Source of the DNA: Bradyrhizobium sp. 1(2017)
GTDB taxonomy: Bacteria > Pseudomonadota > Alphaproteobacteria > Rhizobiales > Xanthobacteraceae
Assembly: GCF_011602485.2 (NCBI RefSeq)
Contig: NZ_CP050022.2
Location: forward strand, 3,988,001-4,052,000
Reading direction: 5' to 3'
DNA: 64,000 nucleotides
Shown: positions 1-9,106 of the stretch, piece by piece
Layout: each line of letters opens with the position of its first letter
How positions within the stretch are numbered: the stretch's first letter is position 1
Notes under the pieces: generated by a model
What the model saw: the letters and a program-made list of their open reading frames with translations, nothing else
What the model was told of the DNA's origin: nothing
Database searches by the model: none
Made by a program: the position numbers and the translations under genes

Positions 1-511
1 TACCGACGAGGACGCCGATCGCCCATTCCGCCGAGCTCGGCAGTCCCGCGATCACCATGAACGAGATCGCGATGTCGACGAGGCCCGAGATCAGCAGCCA
101 CGACCAGCGGCTGCTCAGCTCGCGGCGATGCTCCAGTGCATACATGATGGTGGCGACGCCTTCGGCGAGAAAATAGGCGCCGAGCACGATGGTCAGCGTC
201 AGCACGGCCTGCATCGGTCGGGTGAGCAGAATTCCTCCGGCGAGCACCGCGAGCGCAGCGGAGATCAGCGACCACCAGAAGCCCGGCGTGCTGCGCGCCC
301 AATAGGTCACGATCAATCCGCCGATGCCGGCGATCAGGAACATCCAGCCGAGGAAGATCGCGGTCGCAAGGCTCGCGAGCGGCGGTAGGATCAGCGCGGC
401 AATGCCGAGCGCGGCGAGCAGGATGCCTTCGAACAGAAAGGCCTTCCAATGCGCCTTCACCGCCTTGCTCATCGCGGATTGCAACCGGGAAAAATCCTCG
501 GGCGATGTCAT
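1..511 (-). CDS. HdeD family membrane protein, partial (C-terminus outside window)
   Basis: The reading frame opens with ATG at 511 and stays open to the window edge, giving about 170 residues without the C-terminus. After a polar N-terminus (MTSPEDFSRLQSAM...) it is a chain of hydrophobic helices with small residues between them (for example ALGIAALILPPLASLATAIF). This is the pattern of the HdeD/DUF308 family, whose E. coli member is an inner-membrane protein linked to acid resistance. The family assignment rests on helix pattern and composition. The role in this organism is unknown. Confidence 0.7.
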   Translation of the reverse strand, partial: MTSPEDFSRLQSAMSKAVKAHWKAFLFEGILLAALGIAALILPPLASLATAIFLGWMFLIAGIGGLIVTYWARSTPGFWWSLISAALAVLAGGILLTRPMQAVLTLTIVLGAYFLAEGVATIMYALEHRRELSSRWSWLLISGLVDIAISFMVIAGLPSSAEWAIGVLVG

Positions 512-579
512 CGGCAGGCTCCAGAACGAAAGGTCTAGCTCTATCTAGTCCATGTGTGGCGCGCTCGCCATGCGGCGGA

Positions 580-1620
580 TCAACTGCCGCCGGGCGCCGA
601 TGAAAAACCCTCGGCGCTGGTGCGGATACGGTTGCGGCCGAGAATGTAGATCGCTGTCGTGACAATCAGAAGCGCGAGGCCGAGCAGGATCGAGACGAAG
701 CCGATCGGGATCAGGGCCAGCGTCAGATTGCGCTCCGGATTGATCAGCCAGTGATGGATCGAGGTCAGCACGAAGGCGAGGCCGAGAAAGCCGACGCCGC
801 CACCGGCGAGCAGCAGCGCCCACATGCGTCGCAACTGGCTGAGCCGCTCGCGGGCGACGTCCGTCCGGGGCGCGTGATGGCGCGCGACGCGCCGGACCAG
901 GCGGATGGCGAAGGCGATCGAGCTGAAGCCTACCAACAGGCTCGCCGCGCCCAGCCACATCCGGAGCGTCGGGTCGAGATCCGGCATGCTCTGGAGGGTC
1001 AGCAGCGGAAAGTCGAACGCCGAGTGCAGCGCGAGGGGACCTGCGAAGATCAGCAGTCGGCTGGACAGGCGGGCCCAGTCGCGATTATGGCGGTTCGCTC
1101 CTAGCGCAGTGCCGGCGCGGGCAATGGTGAGATAGGCACCGGCGATGATGCCGAGCGCGCCGTGGAACGGCACCGTCAGCACGCTGCGCAGGGCAGCCAG
1201 CGAGCGCCACATTTCGGCATGATGGACGAGGTAGGCGAGGTTTTCGTAGGCGGCAAAGCCTAGGCCGACGGCGGCGCCATAGACCACGGTGTCCATCGGA
1301 TTGGCAAAGGTCCGCCGCTTGGTCGAGGAGATCAGCACGATGGCGATCACCTTGACGGCTTCCTCCGGCAGGGCGACGCCGAAGACCGAATGCATGGCAA
1401 GTGCCGCCCAGGGGTCGTCGGGGGCTGCGACCATCTTGGCGAAGGGGACGCGGGCGACGCCCAGCAGCGAGATGCTGGCCGCGCCGAGCAGGAAGGCGGT
1501 CCAGACCTGGGCGGGCGGCCCGGGGCGCTCCTCGGCGGCGATGACGAGCCACAGCATCAGCAGTGCCGGGGCGATGGCGGCCGTTCCGATGACGGTGGGT
1601 AACGCTTCAATCAGGTACAT
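580..1620 (-). CDS. PrsW family glutamic-type intramembrane protease
   Basis: This 346-residue polytopic membrane protein carries the PrsW signature residues inside helices: PEEAVK at 85-90, YEN at 125-127, a His at 153 (PFHGALG) and HSAFD at 199-203. In Bacillus, PrsW cuts the anti-sigma factor RsiW at site 1. No sigma/anti-sigma pair lies beside this gene, so its substrate is unknown. It is transcribed alone, away from the gene at 1934. The ATG at 1620 is followed directly by the first hydrophobic segment, which supports that start. Confidence 0.85.
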   Translation of the reverse strand: MYLIEALPTVIGTAAIAPALLMLWLVIAAEERPGPPAQVWTAFLLGAASISLLGVARVPFAKMVAAPDDPWAALAMHSVFGVALPEEAVKVIAIVLISSTKRRTFANPMDTVVYGAAVGLGFAAYENLAYLVHHAEMWRSLAALRSVLTVPFHGALGIIAGAYLTIARAGTALGANRHNRDWARLSSRLLIFAGPLALHSAFDFPLLTLQSMPDLDPTLRMWLGAASLLVGFSSIAFAIRLVRRVARHHAPRTDVARERLSQLRRMWALLLAGGGVGFLGLAFVLTSIHHWLINPERNLTLALIPIGFVSILLGLALLIVTTAIYILGRNRIRTSAEGFSSAPGGS

Positions 1621-1933
1621 CGGCGCCGAAAATAGGTTCCCTTGATCCGCTAATCTACGTCAACCGATGCGACCATGTGTCATGCGCATGCTGTCGCCTT
1701 GCTTAACATGCGCGACGGCTGGCGTTCATCAGGGGCGGTGATGTCTAGAACACGAGTGCAATCAATTGCATGACGGCGCCTGTTCGTCATCAATGGCAAC
1801 GATGGGGCCCCGTCGGCGGGGCTGATTGGTAAGTCCGATCAGGGCTGTAGGGAAGTTTCTTCGATTCACGGTTGCGCCGGTCGACCGAAGTGGACGACCG
1901 GCCGGTGGCCATGAAGGCCGGCATTTCCCGCCT
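1621..1933. other. Intergenic stretch, no gene seen
   Basis: About 310 bases between the PrsW gene and the small gene at 1934-2206. I see no convincing reading frame. A short palindrome (GCAATCAATTGC) lies near 1758. It may hold the PrsW promoter, but no clear -35/-10 pair was recognised. Confidence 0.4.
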
Positions 1934-2206
1934 TCAATGGGTGGTGGATGGCGGCGGCCCGCCGGGCGCGATGTCGAAGGCTCCGAGATAAAATTCCTCG
2001 CTGATGGAGTCGTCCGGCTCGCCCCTTTGGGCCAGCAGCGTGAAGGCGGCCTGCGGATATTGCTTCCAGATATCGAGGTCGCCGGCGGTGATGGTGAGCC
2101 AGCCGAAGGTGTACATGTAGCGTCCGGGCTCGGTGACCCGGCCGACCCTGTCCCAAGTGACCTTGTCAACCGTGACCTTATCAACCGTGATCTTGTCGAC
2201 TGCCAT
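1934..2206 (-). CDS. Small conserved-looking protein with N-terminal 5-residue repeats
   Basis: A 90-residue protein of unknown function. The ATG at 2206 is preferred over 2248 because a strong purine-rich ribosome site (GGGGGA) sits just upstream. Residues 2-17 hold three tandem five-residue units (VDKIT, VDKVT, VDKVT), encoded by a 15-bp tandem repeat at about 2155-2203. The middle (YMYTFGWLTITAGDLDIWKQ) looks like a folded domain rich in aromatic residues. There is no signal peptide or membrane segment. Confidence 0.5.
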   Translation of the reverse strand: MAVDKITVDKVTVDKVTWDRVGRVTEPGRYMYTFGWLTITAGDLDIWKQYPQAAFTLLAQRGEPDDSISEEFYLGAFDIAPGGPPPSTTH

Positions 2207-2310
2207 TCGGTCCCCCGATCGCAAGTCTGCAATGAACATCCGGCACACGGCGCGGACCCGGCAAAGGCTGATCCGGCAATGGGGCCGCTATAGGGCAGTG
2301 TTGCCGAGGG

Positions 2311-2937
2311 TCAGGCCGACTGCAGCAGGGGCGAGCGGACAATCAGCCGGACGAGGTCGTCCCTCGACTGCTTTTCGGCGAATTTGACCGCAAAGCCGTG
2401 GTCGAATTTGCGGATCACACGCCCGACGCAGGCGCCGACCGCAAGCGGGGTTCCGACCGGCGGATCGTATTCGCACGAGATCGCGACGCCGGCCGTGGAG
2501 ACGTCGATGATGAAACACGGATGGGTGCTGCCGTCCGCGAGCGTCAGGAACGTGTGTGAGACCTGCGGGACGAAACGCGCATCGTTCCGCAACTCCTGGA
2601 TGCTGGCGTCCTTCTGCTTCTTCTCTAGCCAGGTCAGCTTTTCCGACATCCAGGCGCGCCGCGCCCGGGTCATGTCGAGCTCCATCAGGAAGCCCGATTT
2701 CAGCGTCGCGCTGATCGTGCACTGGAATTCGCCGAAGTCCTGGAAGTAGGAGGTGAGACGCTCGCCGACCTTGCCGACGACGGGCACGTCCACGATCATG
2801 CGGAAGGGCGAGACGCGCTTGGTGCGGCACGCGAAGCTGCGGAGCTGACCCTCGCAATCATACCAGCGCGGCAGCGAGTAGCTGCCGCTCACGGCGACGT
2901 CCACTGCACGCTGCCTGAGAAACTCTGCGACGGACAT
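2311..2937 (-). CDS. PilZ domain protein
   Basis: A 208-residue soluble protein. The C-terminal half fits a PilZ domain: an arginine pair in RNDAR (117-121), then DVSTAG (145-150) and a beta-rich end (RVIRKFDHGFAVKF). In PilZ proteins the RxxxR and D/NxSxxG motifs bind cyclic di-GMP. Both are recognisable here, with the Arg spacing R117/R121. The N-terminal 95 residues are also beta-rich and may be a degenerate second PilZ-like fold. It likely senses c-di-GMP for motility or polysaccharide control; the target is unknown. Confidence 0.75.
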   Translation of the reverse strand: MSVAEFLRQRAVDVAVSGSYSLPRWYDCEGQLRSFACRTKRVSPFRMIVDVPVVGKVGERLTSYFQDFGEFQCTISATLKSGFLMELDMTRARRAWMSEKLTWLEKKQKDASIQELRNDARFVPQVSHTFLTLADGSTHPCFIIDVSTAGVAISCEYDPPVGTPLAVGACVGRVIRKFDHGFAVKFAEKQSRDDLVRLIVRSPLLQSA

Positions 2938-3115
2938 GAATGTGCCAAGGGTTTGGGGTGATTCCGTAATTCCACGGTAGCGGTCAAATTCTAAGCAAAT
3001 GATACCCGCGCGCAGGAGCAGGGGTAAATTTCCGGTAAATGCGCGGGCGGATGCGGCGCAATACCTCGCGGCACAAGGTCACAACGTCGTCATCGCGCGA
3101 ACTGGACGCCGGGGT

Positions 3116-3778
3116 TCAGGCTGCCCCGAGCAGAGCCAACAGCGCGAGGACACCGACGACGATCACGACCTTGACCATCGTCCAGATCAGGCTGTCCGGG
3201 CTGATCGCCAATCCGAACCGCGGCCCTGCGCGCCGCAGCGTCAAGGCCGCGAGCGCATCGAAGATGGCGAGCCCGAGGGCGATGCCGGCGATTGCAGACC
3301 ATGACAAGGTTGGCGGCATCCATGACGCGAGCCAAGCGGGAACGGAGCCTCTGATGGACACGAGCATCGCGATCCAGGTGAGCCAGAACACGGAGCCCTT
3401 GATGAGACCGGGCCCGATCGCATCGGACTCGAACCGGATGCCGATCGCGCCGAGCGCGCTTTCGATGCGCGGGCCGTAGGCCAGGAATAGGAATGCGCCG
3501 ACGTAGAGGGGGACCTGGGACTGGAAAAGCAGTGCCATGATCCCGAACAGGACAGCGTAGCCAAAGGCATCACCGAGGATGGCCGCGACGGTAGCGAGCG
3601 GCGGCTGGGCCGGCGGCGGTGCCGCAATAGCCTGGGACTGTGAGCGGGCGCGCGCCATATGCTCGAGCATCTGGGCACGCCGGTCCGGCGCGTAGGGCGT
3701 CGCCCGGCGCATCCATGGCGGCGGCGCCGGCAACGCTACGCCGGACTGGTCTTCCGAAATGGTCTTGCGCTGTTCCAT
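3116..3778 (-). CDS. Hypothetical multi-pass membrane protein
   Basis: The ATG at 3778 (MEQRKTISEDQ...) is chosen over the longer open frame to 3835, whose extra residues are basic and low-complexity. The product is 220 residues: a proline-rich cytoplasmic N-terminus of about 70 residues, then five or six hydrophobic segments ending in a long helix at the extreme C-terminus. I recognise no family. It lies divergent from the acyltransferase gene at 3937, with about 160 bases between their starts. Confidence 0.55.
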   Translation of the reverse strand: MEQRKTISEDQSGVALPAPPPWMRRATPYAPDRRAQMLEHMARARSQSQAIAAPPPAQPPLATVAAILGDAFGYAVLFGIMALLFQSQVPLYVGAFLFLAYGPRIESALGAIGIRFESDAIGPGLIKGSVFWLTWIAMLVSIRGSVPAWLASWMPPTLSWSAIAGIALGLAIFDALAALTLRRAGPRFGLAISPDSLIWTMVKVVIVVGVLALLALLGAA

Positions 3779-3936
3779 CGACCTGCACCGCTTCCTATCG
3801 AGCATTGGTCGGCGCCCGGGTGCGGGGAGGTTCATGCCGCCCCGGGCAAATCGCCGGTCCCAACGGCTATCATTTCAACGTTTTGCCATTCTGCATCCGA
3901 TTGTGTCGCAGCGCGAATGCCGCTACCTCACATCCA

Positions 3937-5769
3937 ATGACGCCGTCCGAGAACTACCGGCCAGACATCGATGGGCTACGAGCCGTCTCAATCCTGCTGG
4001 TGGTCGGGTATCATGCGCACCCCTGGATGCTTCCCGGCGGCTTCGTCGGTGTCGACGTCTTCTTCGTCATCTCCGGCTACCTGATCACCCGTATCCTGCT
4101 TAGCCATGGCGGGACGCCGATCTCCACATTCTATGCGCGCCGGATCAGGCGCATCTTCCCGGCTCTGATCGCGGTGCTGCTGGTCACCGCCGCGATCGGC
4201 TGGGTCATCCTGTTGCCCCCGCAGTTTCGCCTGCTGGGCGAGAACATCCTCGCCAGCGTCTTGTTCGCGTCCAACCTGCTCCAGCTCGGGCAGCTCGGTT
4301 ATTTCGCGCCGCTCGCCGCCGAAAATCCACTGCTGCATCTCTGGTCACTCGGCGTCGAGGAGCAGTTCTACATTTTCTGGCCGTTGGCACTCGGCCTGCT
4401 GGTGCGCTCGCCGCGCCGCCGGCTGTACATTCTCGGCGCGATTGTGCTGTCGCTCGCTGCCAGTGCGGTGCTGGTCGTGACGCATCCGGACTGGGCGTTC
4501 TACGCGCCGTTGCCGCGCGCCTGGGAGCTGTTGATCGGCGGGCTGGTGGCCGAAGCCAATCTGGTCAGGAAGAGCAGCAGCCACCTTCTCGGCGGGATCG
4601 GCCTTGCCGCTATCGCAGCGTCCGCGCTGTTGTTCGATCGCGCGATGCCGTTTCCGGGGATGTTGGCGCTACTGCCCGTCGCCGGCGCCGCATTCGTGAT
4701 CGTCTCGCCGAACGCCTTGACGAACCGCCTGTTGCTGTCGAGCCGGCCCGCCGTGCTGCTCGGTCTGATCAGCTATCCGCTCTATCTCTGGCACTGGCCA
4801 CTCCTGACCTATCTCGGGATCGTGCGGCATGGGGTGCCGAATTTCCTCGAGATCTGGGGTGCGATCCTCGCTGCAACCGTGCTGTCGATCCTAACCTTCC
4901 GTTTCATCGAACAGCCAATCCGCAATCGTCGTGACGTGGTGCCGTCCCTGTCGATTGCACTCTGCTCGGTCGGCATGATCGGAACGGCCATCGTCATCTC
5001 GGCGGGAGTTCCGTGGCGCTTTCCGACAGAACTGCAGGCGGTCGCGAGCGTGAGCACCGACGACAATCCCGCCTTCAGGGATCGCTGCTTCCTCGAAGCG
5101 CCCGGCAGCGGTTTCGACGCGGGCTGCATCGCGCCGGGCGACGAGCCGCTGCTGGTGCTGTGGGGCGATTCGAATTCGGCAGCGCTCTATCCGGCGCTCG
5201 CGGAAGGCGCACAACGCGCCGCGTTCCGTGTCGGCCGCTTCACGGCGCCCGGCTGTGCGCCGATCCTCGATGCCGGACCGAACGCCGGCTGCACCGCCAG
5301 TAACGGCAAGGCCTTTGGCCTGATCGCCGCAGCTCGGCCCGCCATCGTCGTGCTGCATGCGATGTGGGGCTTCGACAACGACCTGAAGAAGCTCGGCGGC
5401 ACCATCGCCGTGCTTCGAAGCGCCGGGATCGCGCGCGTCGTGATCGTCGGGCCGCCGCCGGTCTGGAAGCGCACGCTGCCGCATGCGGTCATCAACCACT
5501 ACCGCTTCTCGCATGAACTGCCGGACCGGCTCGGCTCCGGCGTCTCCGGTCCTGCCGAGGACGAGCTGATGGCCGACTTCGGCAAATCGGCCGGAATTGG
5601 CTACGTCTCGCTGCGCAAGGTGCTCTGCGACGTGCGGCAACAATGCCTGGTCCGTACGCCGGAGAGGGAGGTGATTGCCACCGATACGATCCACCTGTCG
5701 CCGGGTGGCGCAAGGCTGGTGCTCGGTGTCATCGGTGGGGAACTGTTCCGGACGGCTGGCGCTCCCTAA
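3937..5769 (+). CDS. Acyltransferase 3 (OafA/YrhL-like) with SGNH domain, copy 1
   Basis: A 610-residue protein that probably O-acylates a surface polysaccharide. The ATG at 3937 begins MTPSENYRPDIDGLRAVS; RxDIDGLRA is the classic start of acyltransferase 3 proteins, so the longer frame back to 3640 is not used. About ten membrane helices fill residues 10-370, with the conserved H near the start (VVGYHAH). The periplasmic C-terminal half is an SGNH hydrolase-like domain with a GDSN block near residue 410 and DTIH near residue 583. The gene ends with a TAA inside the displaced tRNA-Glu fragment at 5757-5816, so its last residues are read from tRNA-derived DNA. Confidence 0.9.
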   Translation: MTPSENYRPDIDGLRAVSILLVVGYHAHPWMLPGGFVGVDVFFVISGYLITRILLSHGGTPISTFYARRIRRIFPALIAVLLVTAAIGWVILLPPQFRLLGENILASVLFASNLLQLGQLGYFAPLAAENPLLHLWSLGVEEQFYIFWPLALGLLVRSPRRRLYILGAIVLSLAASAVLVVTHPDWAFYAPLPRAWELLIGGLVAEANLVRKSSSHLLGGIGLAAIAASALLFDRAMPFPGMLALLPVAGAAFVIVSPNALTNRLLLSSRPAVLLGLISYPLYLWHWPLLTYLGIVRHGVPNFLEIWGAILAATVLSILTFRFIEQPIRNRRDVVPSLSIALCSVGMIGTAIVISAGVPWRFPTELQAVASVSTDDNPAFRDRCFLEAPGSGFDAGCIAPGDEPLLVLWGDSNSAALYPALAEGAQRAAFRVGRFTAPGCAPILDAGPNAGCTASNGKAFGLIAAARPAIVVLHAMWGFDNDLKKLGGTIAVLRSAGIARVVIVGPPPVWKRTLPHAVINHYRFSHELPDRLGSGVSGPAEDELMADFGKSAGIGYVSLRKVLCDVRQQCLVRTPEREVIATDTIHLSPGGARLVLGVIGGELFRTAGAP

Positions 5770-5816
5770 CGGAATCGAACCGCTCTCTCCACCGTGAAAG
5801 GGTGGCGTCCTGACCG
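5757..5816 (-). repeat. Displaced 3' end of tRNA-Glu (attL-like direct repeat)
   Basis: These 60 bases match the 3' part (CCA end, acceptor strand, T arm, anticodon arm) of the intact tRNA-Glu at 9107-9181 with only two mismatches, at 5769 and 5812, and in the same orientation. The match stops in the D-arm region, so the 5' part of the tRNA is missing. A truncated 3' copy downstream of an intact tRNA is the usual scar left when an element integrates into a tRNA 3' end. Confidence 0.85.
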
Positions 5817-5954
5817 CGCAGCCTGCTGGCGGAGCTGCCAGAGTTCGGCAGGCTCGACGGTGAAGCGATTGATGCGCTTGGCGCGCTAGCTTCGCGCGTA
5901 TATGAAAGCGTGCAGACGAAACGCAGCGTGTTGCCGGTTCTTGCGGTCGGCTGA
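5814..5954 (+). pseudogene. Possible IS110-type transposase remnant
   Basis: Right after the tRNA fragment, a 47-codon frame ending with TGA at 5952 reads SLLAELPEFGRLDGEAIDAL and on. The string LPEFGRLDGEAIDALGALA resembles the C-terminal block of IS110/IS116 transposases (LPELGxLxxxxIAALxGxAP). No start codon and no other transposase part is present. The similarity is judged by eye and the stretch is short, so it could be chance. Confidence 0.3.
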
Positions 5955-6008
5955 GGGATGCCGCATGGGTTGCCCTGGTGACGGGCCCGGGATACTACTG
6001 TCGCCCAG

Positions 6009-8003
6009 ATGCAATTAGACGTCAGCGGCAATCGCCCCCAAAACCTAGAGTACCGCCGGGATATCGATGGGCTGCGCGCCATTGCCGTGGTCACGGTTCT
6101 CCTGTTCCACTACGGTGCTCCGCTCCGAGGGGGATTTACCGGCGTCGACGTGTTTTTTGTGATCAGTGGATTTCTGATCACGCAGGTCCTGGTCAACGAG
6201 ATCGCGGCCGGCACGTTTTCGGTTCTGGCGTTCTACGATCGGCGTATGCGGCGTATCCTGCCGGCGCTGTTGATGATGCTCGCCACCAGCCTCATGGCGG
6301 GTCTGGTGTTGCTCTTGCCGGGAGAGTACACGCATCTCGCCTCGAGCGCGGCGGCTGCTGCGTTCGGCGTGTCGAACTTCTTCTTCCTGGCCCACACCGG
6401 CTACTTCGACCAGACTGCGGATCTCATGCCGCTCCTGCACACCTGGTCGCTTGCGGTCGAAGAGCAATTTTACCTGGTGTGGCCGTTACTGCTGTTCGTG
6501 CTCGCACAGAGCCGCTCGCGGCTTGTCATGGCCGCTGGAGTTGCCGTCTTGGTGGTGGCGGTGTGTGCGGCCAGCATCTTCTATTTCCGCGTCGATCCCA
6601 AGAGCGCGTTCTACATGGCGCTGCCGCGATCCTGGGAGCTCGCGATCGGCGCGCTCCTCGTGTTCCTGCCCGCGATGAACCGCGTGGCGGGCGAAATCGC
6701 AGCGGTCGCCGGACTGATCCTCATTGCGATCGGACTGACCCTGTCGCCTTCCAAGTTTCCCGGTGTGTTTGCCCTCTACCCTTGCATCGGGGCGGCGCTG
6801 ATCATCTGGCCCCGCGCTCAGGAAACGACGTCGAGCCGCGTCTTGGGCGTGCTGGCGCCGATCGGGCTCATCTCCTACAGCCTTTATCTCTGGCACTGGC
6901 CGATCTGGGTGTTCTACCGGATCTACATCAACAACGGTGTCCCGACCCCGGGCGAGGCGATCGCGCTCTGCGCCGCGTCGTTCGCCATCGCTGCGATCTC
7001 GTATCACTATGTCGAGCAGCCATTTCGCAAGCGACGCTGGCGTCCTCTTCGCACGGTAGGCGCAGGTATTCTGAGCATGCTGGCGATCCTCGGCGCGTCG
7101 TTCTACATCAGCAGCGCAAGCGGACTTCCGCAGCGCCTGCCGCTGGAGGCGCAGCCGATGCGAAGTTACGAGACCATGCATAACTGGCCTTGCAAGGCTG
7201 TTCCGATCAAGGAAATGGCAGGCTCATATTGCGTTTTCGGCGCGCCCTGGGACAGCGCGAAGCGCAAGTCGGTGATCTGGGGCGACAGTCACGCAGAGCA
7301 TTTCGCGCCGATCATTGAGGCGATTGCCGTGGATCCGGAGCGGTCCTACCTCGTCTTCGCTACATGTTCGGCGATCCTCGGCGATGAGAATTACATCATC
7401 TCGATCGATGTGCCGGACTTCCGGCAACGATGTGAGCGATCCCATGCGCACGGACTGAACTTGCTCCAGCAGGATATGCTGGTTGATGAGGTCATCGTGA
7501 CGTCAAAGTGGCCAGAGTTGCCCAGGCGGGTAGGGAAGGGCGACGAGAGGGCCGGACTGGAGGCCATGCGCCGTGCACTCGTGAAGTTCATCGAAGCGAT
7601 GTCAATCTCAGGCCGGCGGTTCGTTGTGATTGGGAGCGAACCCGAATTTTCCCAGAATGTCATAGGATGCGCGCATGCCACCGTTGCAAAGCTCTGGAGG
7701 GCGCCCTGTAACGCGGTGGGCGCGTCGTCCGACGCACCTGCAGACCTGCAGGGGTCGGCATCCGTTGACAACATGCTCGACGAGGTTGCGCGGGGGCTGC
7801 CCAATGTCGACCTGGTTTTTCCGGCGCGAAAACTCTGCAGATCGAATGGCTGCAAAGTCGATCTCGATGGCGAGTTTCTCTACCTCGATGCCAATCACCT
7901 TCGTCGCAACCTGACTCGTCAGACCAGACGCGACTTCGCCGACACGATCGGCCTTACAGACGTGCTGCTCGCGCGCGAGCGGCGCGATGAGCGGACGAAC
8001 TGA
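6009..8003 (+). CDS. Acyltransferase 3 (OafA/YrhL-like) with SGNH domain, copy 2
   Basis: A 664-residue protein with the same layout as the gene at 3937: YRRDIDGLRAIAVV at the N-terminus, catalytic-type His in LLFHYG, about ten helices, then a periplasmic SGNH domain with WGDSHAEH near residue 424 and DANHLRR near residue 627. It likely moves an acyl group (often acetyl) onto O-antigen or another exopolysaccharide. It lies between the tRNA-Glu fragment and the intact tRNA-Glu, so it is probable island cargo. It is clearly diverged from copy 1 rather than a recent duplicate. Confidence 0.9.
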   Translation: MQLDVSGNRPQNLEYRRDIDGLRAIAVVTVLLFHYGAPLRGGFTGVDVFFVISGFLITQVLVNEIAAGTFSVLAFYDRRMRRILPALLMMLATSLMAGLVLLLPGEYTHLASSAAAAAFGVSNFFFLAHTGYFDQTADLMPLLHTWSLAVEEQFYLVWPLLLFVLAQSRSRLVMAAGVAVLVVAVCAASIFYFRVDPKSAFYMALPRSWELAIGALLVFLPAMNRVAGEIAAVAGLILIAIGLTLSPSKFPGVFALYPCIGAALIIWPRAQETTSSRVLGVLAPIGLISYSLYLWHWPIWVFYRIYINNGVPTPGEAIALCAASFAIAAISYHYVEQPFRKRRWRPLRTVGAGILSMLAILGASFYISSASGLPQRLPLEAQPMRSYETMHNWPCKAVPIKEMAGSYCVFGAPWDSAKRKSVIWGDSHAEHFAPIIEAIAVDPERSYLVFATCSAILGDENYIISIDVPDFRQRCERSHAHGLNLLQQDMLVDEVIVTSKWPELPRRVGKGDERAGLEAMRRALVKFIEAMSISGRRFVVIGSEPEFSQNVIGCAHATVAKLWRAPCNAVGASSDAPADLQGSASVDNMLDEVARGLPNVDLVFPARKLCRSNGCKVDLDGEFLYLDANHLRRNLTRQTRRDFADTIGLTDVLLARERRDERTN

Positions 8004-8112
8004 TCGCATCCAGCGTTCACGCGCCGGGATCTGGCATGCGGCGTCGCCGTTCGATCGGCTGCCTTTCACGCGGCCGGGCAGCGAAGCGCGTCATCCATGA
8101 TTGCCGCGATCT

Positions 8113-8994
8113 CTAGTGGCCGTAGCCCACATGCTGCGGCCGGTCCGTCCAGGGATCGATGCACGCGCCGGCATTTGTGCTGAGCAAATGACGGTTCCGC
8201 GCGAAGTGCGCGCGCCAAGGTACGTCGGATGGGATGATCACGAAGGTTACGACGTCGCGGTGCTCGCGGAGCGGCGAAGTTGCCTTGTGCAGCACTTGGC
8301 CGTTCTCGAACAGGATACGCGTGCCCGGCGGCCCTTCGATGACGTCAGTCGTCGCACCGTTCTCGAGATCGGCCTGGACACGCTGGATCTGGCTTCGGTT
8401 CCGAAAGCCCTTGGCCCTGATGTCGTCGCTCAGCGACTTCTTCTTGAGCCGAAATGCGCCGGTATCCTCGACGACGTTGTCCAGATAGACCATGAGCTTG
8501 ATCTCCGGCCCCGGACAATTGTCCAGATGCCAAAGAAAACTCGATTGCGGCTTCGATGGCGTCGGCAGCGTCCGGTAGAAATAGATCCCGAAAATCTTGA
8601 AATGCGACTGGTAGTAGCTCTCCAGCACCTGCTCCATCTGGGCATCGAAAACGTCGGCAACGGACGGAATCCGCTCGACGCCGTCGATCATCCGGAACAG
8701 ACCGTCCATGATCGTGTACCGGTTCGCCGGCACAGCGAAGGCGTCATCGGTCTGTCGCGCCAATCCGTCGCCGTCCAACGTCTGCGGCGGTGGCAAGACG
8801 ATATATCCGTCCTTTTGGAATTGCTGCGCCAGCGCGGTATCGCCAGCGGAAATTCCATTTGGCTTCCAGCCTTTGCGCACCTCAGCCTGGTATTTCGCGT
8901 ATCGCAGATTAACGGCCAAGGGCTGGTTATTGCGGAACAGCTTGTCGCGCACGGCATGCCGCATCTCATATGCGGCCACCTTCAGCTTTCTCAT
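8113..8994 (-). CDS. Phytanoyl-CoA dioxygenase-like (2OG-Fe(II)) protein
   Basis: A 293-residue protein starting at MRKLKVAAYEM (8994). The region WHLDNCPGPEIKLMVYLDNV contains an HxD pair (H156, D158). It is followed about 80 residues later by H236 (GQVLHKATS) and R243, the spacing of the Fe(II)-binding facial triad and the 2-oxoglutarate-binding Arg in phytanoyl-CoA dioxygenase-type enzymes. The substrate is unknown. It converges on acyltransferase copy 2 within the tRNA-Glu island. By eye its GC content is lower than that of flanking core genes, in line with acquisition by transfer. Confidence 0.6.
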   Translation of the reverse strand: MRKLKVAAYEMRHAVRDKLFRNNQPLAVNLRYAKYQAEVRKGWKPNGISAGDTALAQQFQKDGYIVLPPPQTLDGDGLARQTDDAFAVPANRYTIMDGLFRMIDGVERIPSVADVFDAQMEQVLESYYQSHFKIFGIYFYRTLPTPSKPQSSFLWHLDNCPGPEIKLMVYLDNVVEDTGAFRLKKKSLSDDIRAKGFRNRSQIQRVQADLENGATTDVIEGPPGTRILFENGQVLHKATSPLREHRDVVTFVIIPSDVPWRAHFARNRHLLSTNAGACIDPWTDRPQHVGYGH

Positions 8995-9106
8995 GCAGCA
9001 CACCCCGGAATTGAGTGATCTGGAGGTATCCTGCAAGCATTGGGCGAGTCAACCGGACCGGCCGCTAGTAGTTGCGCGCGATTCCCCATGACTGGCTTCG
9101 GCGGCA

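Noticed and set aside
2695..2706. GATTTCAGCG inside the PilZ gene as another RNA loop
   Set aside because: It is in-frame coding sequence and the flanks do not form the stem seen in the other copies.
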